DNA from: Massilia sp.
GTDB lineage: Bacteria > Pseudomonadota > Gammaproteobacteria > Burkholderiales > Burkholderiaceae_D
Length of the DNA: 13,992 nt
Assembly (NCBI GenBank): GCA_003484545.1
Contig: DNCF01000282.1
Location: 1 to 13,992 of the forward strand
Direction: 5' to 3'
The notes under the pieces were generated by a model, which did not search any database, was not told where the DNA came from, and saw nothing but the letters and a program-made list of their open reading frames with translations. The position numbers were made by a program, and so were the translations under genes. Shown here piece by piece: positions 7,432-13,992 of this stretch (positions are counted from its first letter, which is position 1; each line of letters begins with the position of its first letter).

Positions 7432-7448
7432 GCCCGTTTCAACCGGGC
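7432..7448. terminator. Short GC hairpin between convergent genes
   Basis: GCCCG and CGGGC are inverted around a 7-nt loop immediately after the stop of the 7105 gene. The 53-nt gap to the convergent CoA-transferase is otherwise GC-rich without a T-run. It could help end transcription from either side, but the stem is short and evidence is weak. Confidence 0.3.
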
Positions 7449-7484
7449 CGAGCCCGCGCGGTAGGGGAGGGCCGGGCAGGACGC

Positions 7485-8723
7485 CTACACCACGCCCTTG
7501 CCGCGCAGCGCCGCGATCTCGTCGCCGTTCTTGCCCAGCACATCGCGCAGCACCTCGTCGGTGTGCTCGCCCAGCAGCGGCGGCGCTTTCGCGCTCGTCG
7601 CCGGCGTAGCCGACATCTTCATCGGGCTGCGCACCAGCGTCACCTTGCCGGCGCTCGGGTGGGGCAGTTCCACCGCCATCCCGCGCGCGCGCACCTGCTC
7701 GTTGGCGAAGACTTCACCGACGTCGTTGATCGGTCCGCAAGGCACGCCCACTTCTTCCAGCATCGCGATCCATTCGTCGCGCCGGCGCGTTGCCACCATG
7801 TCGGCGAGCAGCGGCACCAGCACGTCGCGGTTCTGCACGCGCAGCGGGTTGGTCGCGAAGCGCGGGTCGTGCGCCAGTTCGGGACGCCCGCCAGCCTCGA
7901 CGAACTTCTGGTACTGGCCATCGTTCCCCGAGGCGACGATGATGTGGCCGTCGCTGCAGGCGAAGGTCTGGTAGGGCACGATGTTGGCGTGGGCGTTGCC
8001 CCAGCGTTTAGGCGGCTTGCCGCTGTTCAGGTAGTTGCTGCCGACGTTGGCCAGCATCGCGACCTGGGTGTCGAGCAGGGCCATGTCGATGTACTGGCCT
8101 TCGCCGGTGCGGTCGCGGTGGGTCAGTGCGGCCAGTACGGCAATGGTCGCGTACATGCCGGTCATCAGGTCGGTCAGGGCCACGCCGGCCTTTTGCGGGC
8201 CGCCGCCGGGCAATTCATCGCGCTCGCCCGTCACCGACATCAGGCCGCCCATGCCCTGGATCAGGAAGTCGTAGCCGGCGCGGTGCGCGTACGGTCCGTC
8301 CTGGCCGAAACCGGTGATCGAGCAGTAGACCAGGTCGGGCTTGATTGCCTTCAGCGATGCGTAGTCCAGGCCGTAGCGCTTCAGGTGCCCGACCTTGAAG
8401 TTTTCCAGCACCACGTCGGAGTGGCGCGCCAGTTCGCGCACCAGGGCCTGGCCCTCGGCGCTGGCGATATCGACCGTCACCGAGCGCTTGCCGCGGTTGG
8501 CCGACAGGTAGTAGGCGGCTTCGCTGGTGTTGTTCCCCGCGGCGTCTTTCGCGTAAGGCGGGCCCCAGGCGCGGGTGTCGTCGCCGCTGCCGGGACGCTC
8601 GATCTTGATCACGTCGGCGCCGAGGTCGGCCAGGTTCTGCGAGCACCAGGGGCCGGCCAGCACGCGCGAGAGGTCGAGCACGCGGATATGGCCGAGTGCC
8701 TTCGAGGTTCCGGAATCAGTCAT
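7485..8723 (-). CDS. CaiB/BaiF family CoA-transferase
   Basis: This is a family III CoA-transferase of 412 residues, the usual length. Enzymes of this family move CoA between acyl groups (formyl-CoA:oxalate, carnitine, benzylsuccinate and others) in the cytoplasm via Asp-bound anhydride chemistry. The N-terminus has the hallmark VLDLSRVLAGPWCSQNLADLGADVIKIERP pattern (about 15-44), followed by NRGKRSVTVD (76-85), GFGQDGPYAHRAGYDF (138-153) and the conserved LTDLMTG block whose Asp185 is the expected catalytic residue. The C-terminal part has GVPCGPIND and a closing LGEHTDEVL. The substrate cannot be read from sequence; annotations such as formyl-CoA transferase or L-carnitine dehydratase would be over-specific. 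The start at ATG 8723 directly precedes the family motif. The upstream antiporter is 55 nt away on the same strand, but a TATAAT box at its stop suggests a separate promoter. Confidence 0.93.
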   Translation of the reverse strand: MTDSGTSKALGHIRVLDLSRVLAGPWCSQNLADLGADVIKIERPGSGDDTRAWGPPYAKDAAGNNTSEAAYYLSANRGKRSVTVDIASAEGQALVRELARHSDVVLENFKVGHLKRYGLDYASLKAIKPDLVYCSITGFGQDGPYAHRAGYDFLIQGMGGLMSVTGERDELPGGGPQKAGVALTDLMTGMYATIAVLAALTHRDRTGEGQYIDMALLDTQVAMLANVGSNYLNSGKPPKRWGNAHANIVPYQTFACSDGHIIVASGNDGQYQKFVEAGGRPELAHDPRFATNPLRVQNRDVLVPLLADMVATRRRDEWIAMLEEVGVPCGPINDVGEVFANEQVRARGMAVELPHPSAGKVTLVRSPMKMSATPATSAKAPPLLGEHTDEVLRDVLGKNGDEIAALRGKGVV

Positions 8724-8754
8724 GGTGTTTATTTGCCAAGTTCGTGGAGCGCCG

Positions 8755-8760
8755 ATTATA
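8755..8760 (-). promoter_or_regulatory. Candidate -10 box of the CoA-transferase gene
   Basis: On the minus strand these bases read TATAAT, a perfect sigma-70 -10 hexamer, 31 nt upstream of ATG 8723 and just past the antiporter stop. No good -35 hexamer is seen 16-18 nt further upstream, so an activator may be needed, or the match may be chance. Confidence 0.4.
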
Positions 8761-8778
8761 GCCGGGTGCGGCGGCGGT

Positions 8779-10533
8779 TCATTTATCTGCCTTGCCCAGC
8801 AGCTGGGCCGCGAATATGTCGCGCTCGCGGTCGACGATGTCGTCCACCACCCGCCCGTCCAGTCCCATCGCTTCGAGCACGAAGGCCGACAACTGCAGGC
8901 TGGCCTCGAGCGTCTCGGGCACGACCACGGTGGCGCCGGCCTGCTTCAGGATGCGCGCGTGCTTTTCGTCGCGCGAGCGCACGAACAGGGGAACGTGCGG
9001 GAACTCGCGCCGGATGCCATGCACCGCCTGCAGGGCGGAGGCGGGGTGGTCCATCGTCAGCACGATGGCCGGCGCCTCCTCGGCGTGCACCCGTCGCAGC
9101 AGCTCGCAGCGCGCGGCGTTGCCGAAATAGACCGGGACGCCTTGCGCGTGCAGCTTCGACACCAGCTTGGCGTCGTTCTCGAAGGCGATGTAGTCGATGC
9201 GCTGCGCGTCCAGCAGCCGGGCCAATTGCTGGCCCACGCGCCCGAAGCCGGCGATGATGATGCGCCCGCGGGCCGACGCCAGCGTCTCGTCATCGACGCT
9301 CGCAGCCTGCGCGTGTTCGCTGCGCTGCGCGCGTTCGCCGATGGCGCGGCCCAGGCGCGCCAGCAGCGGCGTGATGAACATCGACAGGCCGACCGCCAGC
9401 ATGGCTCGCGCGGCCAGGGCGGGGTCGAGCAGTTTGGCCGAGACGGCGAAGCCGATGACGATGAAGGCAAACTCGCCGCCCTGGCCCAGCAGCAGGCCGC
9501 CCTCGATGGCCTTGGGCCAGGGCAGGCGGCCGAGGCGGAAGATGACCGCGATGACCAGGGCCTTGATTGCCACCAGGCCGAGCACCGCGCCGGCCAGCCA
9601 GAGCGGCGCCTCGACAACCTGGCGCGTGTCCATCTGCATCCCGACGGTCATGAAGAACAGGCCCATGAGCAGGCCCTTGAAGGGCTCGATCATCAGCTCG
9701 ACCTCGTGCTTGAATTCGGTCTCTGCCAGCAGCAGGCCGGCGATCAGGGCGCCGAGCGCCATCGACAGCCCGGCGGCGGCCGACAGGGCGGCGATGCCGA
9801 AGGTGCTCAGCAGGATCAGGGCCATGAAGACGTCGGGCTGGCGGTGGCGCGCGAAGGCCTTGAACAGCGGGTGGATGACGCGCCCGCCGACCAGGTAGAT
9901 GAGGGCGATGGCGCCGCCGGCCTTGGCCACCGTCACCACGGCCAGCATGGCGGCGCCGTCGCCGCTGCCGCGTGCGAGGGCACCGATCAGGATCAGGATC
10001 GGCACCACCGCCAGGTCCTGCATCATCAGCACGGCGAAGGCCGCCTGGCCGAGGCGAGTGCCGGTGCTGTGCTGCTCGCTCATCAGCTGCATGACAACGG
10101 CGGTGGAGGAGAGCGAGAGCACCAGGCCGAGGATGACGGCGGTCTCGAACGATTCGCCGAGCACCAGCACCACCGCGGCGCCGATCAGGGTCGCACTGGC
10201 CAGTACCTGGGCCGAACCCGCGCCGAACACCCAGCGCCGCAGCGCCCACAGGCGGGCGGCCGAGAGCTCCAGGCCGATCATGAACATCAGGAACAGCACG
10301 CCGATCTCGGCCAGCATCGACACCCCTTCGCCGCTGGGGAAGGTGATCCAGCCCAGCCAGGGAAATTCGCCGGCCGACAGCGCCACGCCGAAGGGACCGA
10401 GCAGGGTGCCGACGGCGAGGAAGCCGAGCACCTGGTTGATGCGCAGGCGCTGCAGCGTCGGGATCAGGATGCCGGCGAGGATCAGGAACAGCAGGATTTC
10501 ACGCAGGAAAGGGAAGGCGTGTTGTTCTTGCAC
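8779..10533 (-). CDS. KefB/KefC-like cation:proton antiporter (CPA2 family)
   Basis: This 584-aa inner-membrane protein exchanges a monovalent cation, typically K+, for H+. Residues about 10-395 form a long series of hydrophobic segments with CPA2 signatures: QVLGFLAVGTLLGPFG (34-49), MIGLELS (85-91), MQDLAVVPIL (171-180), and FKHEVELMIEPFKGLLMGLF (274-293), which is close to the Kef sequence around the antiporter core. Residues about 423-540 are a TrkA-N/KTN regulatory domain with GFGRVG (429-434), an acidic residue E452 after the second strand as in NAD(H)-binding folds, and GNA (471-473). This is the KefB/KefC architecture. No kefG/kefF ancillary gene is nearby, so glutathione-adduct gating as in E. 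coli is not demonstrated. The start is GTG 10533, about 30 nt below a good promoter; a purine-rich AAAGG precedes it. Confidence 0.92.
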   Translation of the reverse strand: MQEQHAFPFLREILLFLILAGILIPTLQRLRINQVLGFLAVGTLLGPFGVALSAGEFPWLGWITFPSGEGVSMLAEIGVLFLMFMIGLELSAARLWALRRWVFGAGSAQVLASATLIGAAVVLVLGESFETAVILGLVLSLSSTAVVMQLMSEQHSTGTRLGQAAFAVLMMQDLAVVPILILIGALARGSGDGAAMLAVVTVAKAGGAIALIYLVGGRVIHPLFKAFARHRQPDVFMALILLSTFGIAALSAAAGLSMALGALIAGLLLAETEFKHEVELMIEPFKGLLMGLFFMTVGMQMDTRQVVEAPLWLAGAVLGLVAIKALVIAVIFRLGRLPWPKAIEGGLLLGQGGEFAFIVIGFAVSAKLLDPALAARAMLAVGLSMFITPLLARLGRAIGERAQRSEHAQAASVDDETLASARGRIIIAGFGRVGQQLARLLDAQRIDYIAFENDAKLVSKLHAQGVPVYFGNAARCELLRRVHAEEAPAIVLTMDHPASALQAVHGIRREFPHVPLFVRSRDEKHARILKQAGATVVVPETLEASLQLSAFVLEAMGLDGRVVDDIVDRERDIFAAQLLGKADK

Positions 10534-10571
10534 GGATAAATGCCTTTGCGGTTGGTGGCTTGCATTGGCAT

Positions 10572-10600
10572 TTTATAACGGCGGGATGATCGTTCGGCAA
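10572..10600 (-). promoter_or_regulatory. Sigma-70-type promoter of the antiporter gene
   Basis: On the minus strand TTGCCG (10595-10600) and TATAAA (10572-10577) are separated by exactly 17 nt. Transcription would begin about 30 nt before GTG 10533. The region just upstream is GC-rich with a small dyad, CGATGA-t-TCATCG (10644-10656), that could be an operator. Confidence 0.5.
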
Positions 10601-10693
10601 CGGATGACGAAAGGGCGATCGCGTTGGAACACGTGCCGCCGATCGATGATTCATCGCGATATCGGTTCCTCGACGTGCGTTGAACGCGTGGGG

Positions 10694-10716
10694 CATTCAG
10701 GCCGGGGGCCTGAATG
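10694..10716 (-). terminator. Perfect 10-bp hairpin after the GH1-SDR fusion gene
   Basis: CATTCAGGCC (10694-10703) and GGCCTGAATG (10707-10716) form an uninterrupted stem with a 3-nt loop, 36 nt downstream of the stop of the fusion gene. No T-run follows on the minus strand, so it is a likely 3'-end stem or weak terminator separating the fusion gene from the antiporter, not a canonical intrinsic terminator. Confidence 0.5.
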
Positions 10717-10752
10717 ACGAGCCGCCCACGCTACGGGTATGAAACAGGCCGC

Positions 10753-13077
10753 TCAGGAACTCTGCATGTGGAAAGCCTCGGCCGGGGTTTCCTCTTGCTG
10801 GCGATGCCCGCTCGCCACCGGCTGGCGCGATTCGGCGGTCTTGACCAGTTCCTCGTACTCGGGGTCATCGACGCCGCGCAGTTCGAGGTAGCGGTCGAGC
10901 GCGTTTTCCAGCTTCGGCAGCAGGATCGCGCGTTCGCTGTGCAGCACGCTGTACGCCGGGCGCGCCGCCGCCAGTTCCATCGCCATTCCCGGCCGCGCTT
11001 CCAGGCTGTCGGTGGCGATGCCGGCCTTCTCGGCCGCCATCTTCGCCAGCTCGAACCAGGTGACGGCGCCGACGTTGTTCAGGTGCCAGATGCCGCTTTC
11101 GCGGTCGACCGCCAGGTCCAGGCAGGCATGCACCAGGTCCGGCACATAGGTGGGCGACACGGTCATGTCGTTGGCGGCCACGAAGCGTTCGCCGCGTTCC
11201 AGCGCGCCCAGCGCCAGCGTCACGAAGTTGTGCCTGTCCCAGGGACCGAAGAAGGCGCTGGTACGCACCACCAGGGCGCCCGGGTGCTTGTCCAGCACGG
11301 CGGTTTCCGATTGCGCCTTGCTGCGTCCGTAGACGTTCAGTGGCGACACCGGATCGCTCTCGACATACGGACGGTCGTGGCGGCCGTCGAACACCAGGTC
11401 GCTCGAGAAGGTCATGAAGCGGATCGCGTGACGGATGCAGGCCAGGGCCAGCACCGTCGGACCGTGGGTGTTGGCCAGCATGCAGCCTTCGCTGTCGGTC
11501 TCGGCCTCGTCGACGCGCACGTAACCACCGGCATTGATGATGGCCCAGGGCTTGAAGCGCTGGATCGCCGCCTCGACCGAGGCCGGGTCGGTGATGTCCA
11601 TCTCCTGGCGCGTCAGCACGTGGCAGGCCAGGTTGCGCTTCTCGCAGATGCGGGCGAAGGCCGAGCCCAGGGTGCCGGTGGCGCCGGTGATCAGGATCGG
11701 CTGCACGTGCTGCGACTTGAACTGGTTGCGCACGGCGATGTCGGCCACCGCGGTGCGGGTGGCGACCGGCTTGCACAGGAAGCGGCCCGGGCGGCGCCAC
11801 CAGCCCTGGCCCTGCAGCACCGGATTGGTCAGCGGACGGCCGGAAGAGAGTTCGCGCATCAGGGTGGCCACCGCGGTCGGACGCGGCTCGGGGCCGCGCA
11901 CGTCGAACGGACCCGGCTCGTAGTAGCCGCGGCATTCGGTCACCAGGCAGTTCCAGTCGTAGGAGCCGAGCAGGGCCCAGACCGTGACCGCGCGCACGTC
12001 GGCGCCGCCGGCCCTGACCTTCTTGGCCGCATTCCAGATCTCGAGCAGCCAGCGCATCTGGTCTTCGCGGTTGGCGTCGATGTGGGCCTCGGTGATCGCG
12101 ATCGGCAGGCCGTAGCGGTCCCAGGTTTCCTGCAGCAGCGGGCCGATGCCCGGCGTTGGCGTGGCCAGCGCGCGCGGGGTCTCGATGTCGGCGTGCGGCA
12201 CGCCGTCGTATTCGTGGCAGCGGTCCTTCGGATAGCGCTCGGTGCGGTGGTCGAGCCAGCGCTCGCTGGTGGCGTAGTAATTGACGCCGATGATGTCGGG
12301 TGGGCAGGGGTTCTCGCGGAACCACAGCAGTTCCTCCGGCGTCGCGCCGGATTTGAGCAGGTAATCCCACAGCGCGTGTTCCTGGTCGACCATGCCGCAC
12401 AGCAGGTCCCAGCCCAGCCAGCGCCGTTCGTTGAAGAAGTCCGCCAGCCACTGCATCTCGGGGGTGCCGTAGGTTTTCGAGAGGTCGTCGGTCTGGACCA
12501 GCTTGGCCTCGGGGTTGACCGCGCGGATCGCGCGCATCGACAGCACCGTGGCGCGGCACTCGACCAGGAGCGCCCGCACGAAGGTCTCATGGCTTTTTCC
12601 GTGCGGGTACCAGACGCCTGCCAGGCCCGAGAAGCGCGCCGTGGTCAGGGGTTCGTTGACCGGGGTGTAGTACTCGGCCCAGGGGTAGCGTGCCGCTACC
12701 GCGCCGGCGTACTCGGCGAGCTTTTCGGGAAAGGCTGGATCGACCAGGCTGGTGTGTTCAGGACCGCTGCCATGGTGCACCAGGCCGACGATCGGGGTGA
12801 CGCCGAGCCGCTGCAGGGCGGGAAGGCGGGCGTCGGACCAGGACCAGTCCGCGCTCTCGATGCCGTTTGGCGCCGTGCGTTCCCACAGTACCGGATAGCG
12901 GATGGCCGAGATGCCGAGGGAAGCGAAGCGCTCGATGTCCTGCAGACGGTCGGCATGGCCATTGCGGTCCATCTGGCTGAAGTACTGGTCGCGCACGCGG
13001 TTGACGGTGCATTCGAGTCCGCCCCAAAGCGCCAGCTCTGGTGCGGAATCTGGCTGGATGTTCTTGTCAGTGTTCAT
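10753..13077 (-). CDS. Fusion of GH1-like glycosidase domain and RmlD-like SDR domain
   Basis: The 774-aa protein joins two enzymes. Residues about 14-415 resemble a glycoside hydrolase family 1 barrel: LWGGLECTVNR (17-27), a TPVNEPLT acid/base motif with E142, GVNYY (264-268), an ITEAH block with E330 in the nucleophile position (classical GH1 has TENG), and WALLGSYDWN (367-376) in place of the usual WSLLDNFEW-type motif. Residues about 458-735 are an extended short-chain dehydrogenase like dTDP-4-dehydrorhamnose reductase: Rossmann TGATGTLG (464-471), FSSDLVFDG (557-565), and YGRSK with Y583 and K587. A linker rich in Arg/Gly lies between. There is no signal peptide, so it should be cytoplasmic. 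The combination suggests sugar or nucleotide-sugar processing, perhaps for a cell-surface glycan, but the reaction is unknown. ATG 13077 is chosen; the ribosome binding site is weak. Palindromes upstream may control it. Confidence 0.87.
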   Translation of the reverse strand: MNTDKNIQPDSAPELALWGGLECTVNRVRDQYFSQMDRNGHADRLQDIERFASLGISAIRYPVLWERTAPNGIESADWSWSDARLPALQRLGVTPIVGLVHHGSGPEHTSLVDPAFPEKLAEYAGAVAARYPWAEYYTPVNEPLTTARFSGLAGVWYPHGKSHETFVRALLVECRATVLSMRAIRAVNPEAKLVQTDDLSKTYGTPEMQWLADFFNERRWLGWDLLCGMVDQEHALWDYLLKSGATPEELLWFRENPCPPDIIGVNYYATSERWLDHRTERYPKDRCHEYDGVPHADIETPRALATPTPGIGPLLQETWDRYGLPIAITEAHIDANREDQMRWLLEIWNAAKKVRAGGADVRAVTVWALLGSYDWNCLVTECRGYYEPGPFDVRGPEPRPTAVATLMRELSSGRPLTNPVLQGQGWWRRPGRFLCKPVATRTAVADIAVRNQFKSQHVQPILITGATGTLGSAFARICEKRNLACHVLTRQEMDITDPASVEAAIQRFKPWAIINAGGYVRVDEAETDSEGCMLANTHGPTVLALACIRHAIRFMTFSSDLVFDGRHDRPYVESDPVSPLNVYGRSKAQSETAVLDKHPGALVVRTSAFFGPWDRHNFVTLALGALERGERFVAANDMTVSPTYVPDLVHACLDLAVDRESGIWHLNNVGAVTWFELAKMAAEKAGIATDSLEARPGMAMELAAARPAYSVLHSERAILLPKLENALDRYLELRGVDDPEYEELVKTAESRQPVASGHRQQEETPAEAFHMQSS

Positions 13078-13102
13078 GAGGAATGCCTGCTTTAGTGAAG
13101 AC

Positions 13103-13114
13103 AGGCTTAAGCCT
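13103..13114. promoter_or_regulatory. 12-bp perfect palindrome upstream of the fusion gene
   Basis: AGGCTTAAGCCT is self-complementary over all twelve bases and lies 26-37 nt upstream of ATG 13077. It could be a repressor operator in the leader of the GH1-SDR gene. No regulator gene is adjacent. Confidence 0.35.
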
Positions 13115-13127
13115 AACGGCCTCGTAG

Positions 13128-13160
13128 CCTCAGTTATGTGAAATGGCGAACATAATGAGG
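13128..13160. promoter_or_regulatory. Imperfect 11-bp inverted repeat in the divergent intergenic region
   Basis: CCTCAGTTATGT (13128-13139) and ACATAATGAGG (13150-13160) are inverted complements over 11 bp, with a single bulged G in the left arm and a 10-nt spacer. The repeat is located between the divergently transcribed fusion gene and the 13340 gene, a typical place for a shared operator. Confidence 0.4.
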
Positions 13161-13167
13161 AAATTTC

Positions 13168-13177
13168 GGACTAGTCC
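13168..13177. promoter_or_regulatory. 10-bp palindrome GGACTAGTCC
   Basis: This perfect palindrome is the third dyad in about 75 bases of the same divergent spacer and is followed by a T/C-rich tract. A weak promoter pair toward the 13340 gene (TTGTCT at 13184-13189, TAAATA at 13209-13214, 19-nt spacing) lies next to it. It is an operator candidate only. Confidence 0.3.
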
Positions 13178-13339
13178 TACTTTTTGTCTTCCTATCCGTT
13201 TCCTCTGCTAAATAACATTGATCTGTCTCTAAAACGTGCGACGTTGTCGTTCAGTGCAATGCAAAATTGTGTCATTCTTGCCTGTTCGGCAAGGCGCTTC
13301 GAGCTTGTTTGAGCTTGCAAAACGAAGAGGGGTCAGCCG

Positions 13340-13576
13340 ATGTACATGGTCTACTGGACAATGGTCGAGGAAGCGGAAAGTACCCCGCACGCGCAACTGT
13401 TCGACACCGACGAGATGGTCGCGGCCATGCAGTTCATGGAAGAGCTGCGCCGGCGCCAGCGCGGCGGCGAGGGCGTGCGTTTCGTGACCATGTGCTCCGA
13501 GCACCCGGACGCCGTCGGCCATCCGGGCGTGGACGTCACCGGACCGGATTACAACTGGAAGAAACGGCGGCGCTAG
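13340..13576 (+). CDS. Small conserved-looking protein of unknown function
   Basis: A 78-aa soluble protein starts at ATG 13340, with a GAGGGG ribosome binding site 7-8 nt upstream. The N-terminus is hydrophobic/aromatic (MYMVYWTMVEEAE), then comes a helical stretch MQFMEELRRRQRGGEG, a strand VRFVTMCSEHPD, and a basic end YNWKKRRR. The strand-helix-strand pattern suggests a compact alpha/beta fold. No catalytic motif or signal peptide is seen. Codon use is fully GC-rich as in host genes, which supports a real gene. It precedes the NuoE/FdsG-type gene on the same strand by 127 nt and may be functionally linked to it, but an inverted repeat between them suggests separate control. I do not assign a function. 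Confidence 0.78.
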   Translation: MYMVYWTMVEEAESTPHAQLFDTDEMVAAMQFMEELRRRQRGGEGVRFVTMCSEHPDAVGHPGVDVTGPDYNWKKRRR

Positions 13577-13639
13577 CCCGGGCGGCGCCGGGGCCGCGGC
13601 GGGAGCGAGGCATGCGTTGAACTGACGGGAAAACTGGCA

Positions 13640-13657
13640 TATGCTTCCATAAGCATA
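13640..13657. promoter_or_regulatory. 7-bp inverted repeat upstream of the NuoE/FdsG-type gene
   Basis: TATGCTT and AAGCATA are perfect inverted arms around CCAT, in an AT-rich pocket of otherwise GC-rich DNA, about 50 nt before ATG 13704. CATAAT (13654-13659) overlapping the right arm could be a -10 box, though no good -35 is seen. This fits an activator or repressor site controlling the downstream operon. Confidence 0.4.
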
Positions 13658-13664
13658 ATGACAA

Positions 13665-13688
13665 GGCAGCCGGCCGCGCCAGGCTGCC
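13665..13688 (+). promoter_or_regulatory. GC-rich hairpin just before the ribosome binding site
   Basis: GGCAGCC (13665-13671) and GGCTGCC (13682-13688) form a 7-bp stem with a 10-nt loop. It ends 4 nt before the CGGAGG ribosome binding site (13693-13698) of the gene at 13704, so it could affect translation initiation in the leader. Confidence 0.3.
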
Positions 13689-13703
13689 GTCCCGGAGGCG
13701 ACA

Positions 13704-13992
13704 ATGAACCACCCCATCATCCCGATCGCGCCGGCCGGCCCGAGCCGGCAGCGCAAGCGCGAGGCGCCCAAGGGCCGCCGCGTCGATCCGCAAGCCCTGG
13801 ACGAGATACGCGCGCTGCTGGGCGAGGCGTCGCGCCAGCGCGACCTCCTGATCGAGCACCTGCACGCCATCCAGGACCGCTACGGCTGCCTGGCCAGCCG
13901 CCACCTCGCGGCGCTGGCCCAGGAGATGCGGCTGGCCCAGGCCGAAGTCTTCGAAGTCGCCACCTTCTATCACCATTTCGAGGTCGTGCGCG
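13704..13992 (+). CDS. NuoE/FdsG-type [2Fe-2S] oxidoreductase subunit, N-terminal part (runs off window)
   Basis: The gene starts at ATG 13704 behind CGGAGG and is cut by the window end after 96 codons. After a basic, Pro-rich leader of about 30 residues comes the thioredoxin-like NuoE/HoxE/FdsG N-terminal helical region: RDLLIEHLHAIQDRYGCLASRHLAALAQEMRLAQAEVFEVATFYHHFEVV (about 45-95). The block EVATFYHHF is diagnostic of this family, whose [2Fe-2S] cysteines lie further on, beyond the window. Such subunits pass electrons to NAD+ through a NuoF-like flavoprotein. The basic leader and style recall the E-F fusion proteins of NAD-dependent formate dehydrogenases in Burkholderiales, but this cannot be decided from the visible part. 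The gene is probably the first of an operon running out of the window, with an inverted repeat and a hairpin in its leader. Confidence 0.85.
   Translation, partial: MNHPIIPIAPAGPSRQRKREAPKGRRVDPQALDEIRALLGEASRQRDLLIEHLHAIQDRYGCLASRHLAALAQEMRLAQAEVFEVATFYHHFEVVR

Noticed and set aside
7293..10539. Two long plus-strand open frames (about 650 codons each) opposite the CoA-transferase and the antiporter
   Set aside because: Their translations are rich in Arg, Gly, His and Gln with no family motifs, whereas the minus-strand frames show complete CaiB and Kef signatures. They are GC-driven shadows.
10694..10716. CRISPR-like repeat unit
   Set aside because: It is a single inverted repeat with no regularly spaced copies.
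10714..13095. A 793-codon plus-strand frame opposite the GH1-SDR gene
   Set aside because: It shows no recognisable motif and a biased, low-complexity composition; the minus strand has clear catalytic motifs of two enzyme families.

Overview
The base composition (mostly very GC-rich), the gene content and the protein flavour suggest a betaproteobacterial chromosome, probably Burkholderiales/Oxalobacteraceae (Massilia-like). That assignment comes from gene style only and could not be checked against a database. No rRNA, tRNA, CRISPR array, transposase or phage integrase was seen.

Layout. (1) Positions 1-692: the 3' part of an MFS transporter. (2) Positions about 700-6914: a type VI secretion (T6SS) 'vgrG island'. 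A VgrG spike protein with a C-terminal extension is followed by a 519-aa protein with the position and architecture of a toxic effector. Next comes an overlapping gene that looks like an Imm71/Imm72-type immunity protein, and then a small secreted-protein gene interrupted by one in-frame amber codon. GC content falls sharply near the 3' end of vgrG (about position 3380) and stays low through the cargo genes, as expected for exchanged effector/immunity modules behind a conserved VgrG. (3) Positions 7105-7431: a small helical protein of unknown function with a near-perfect ribosome binding site. (4) Positions 7485-10533, minus strand: a CaiB/BaiF-family CoA-transferase and a KefB/KefC-like cation:proton antiporter, each with its own candidate promoter. 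(5) Positions 10753-13077, minus strand: an unusual fusion of a GH1-like glycosidase domain to an RmlD-like sugar-nucleotide reductase (extended SDR) domain. (6) Positions 13340-13992, plus strand: a 78-aa small protein and the 5' end of a NuoE/FdsG-type [2Fe-2S] subunit, probably the start of an NAD-dependent formate dehydrogenase (or related) operon.

How the genes may work together. The vgrG island is the most interesting part. VgrG would form the T6SS tip, and its C-terminal beta-rich extension is a plausible docking site for the effector, because no PAAR, DUF4123/Tap or other adaptor gene is visible between them. The effector carries an N-terminal hydrophobic segment and a C-terminal domain I cannot assign to a known toxin fold. 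The next gene overlaps the effector stop by 4 nt, as is common for toxin/immunity pairs. The remaining genes are separate housekeeping or accessory units. Several strong inverted repeats sit in the gaps and are listed as candidate operators or hairpins. No gene-free stretch exceeds about 265 bases.
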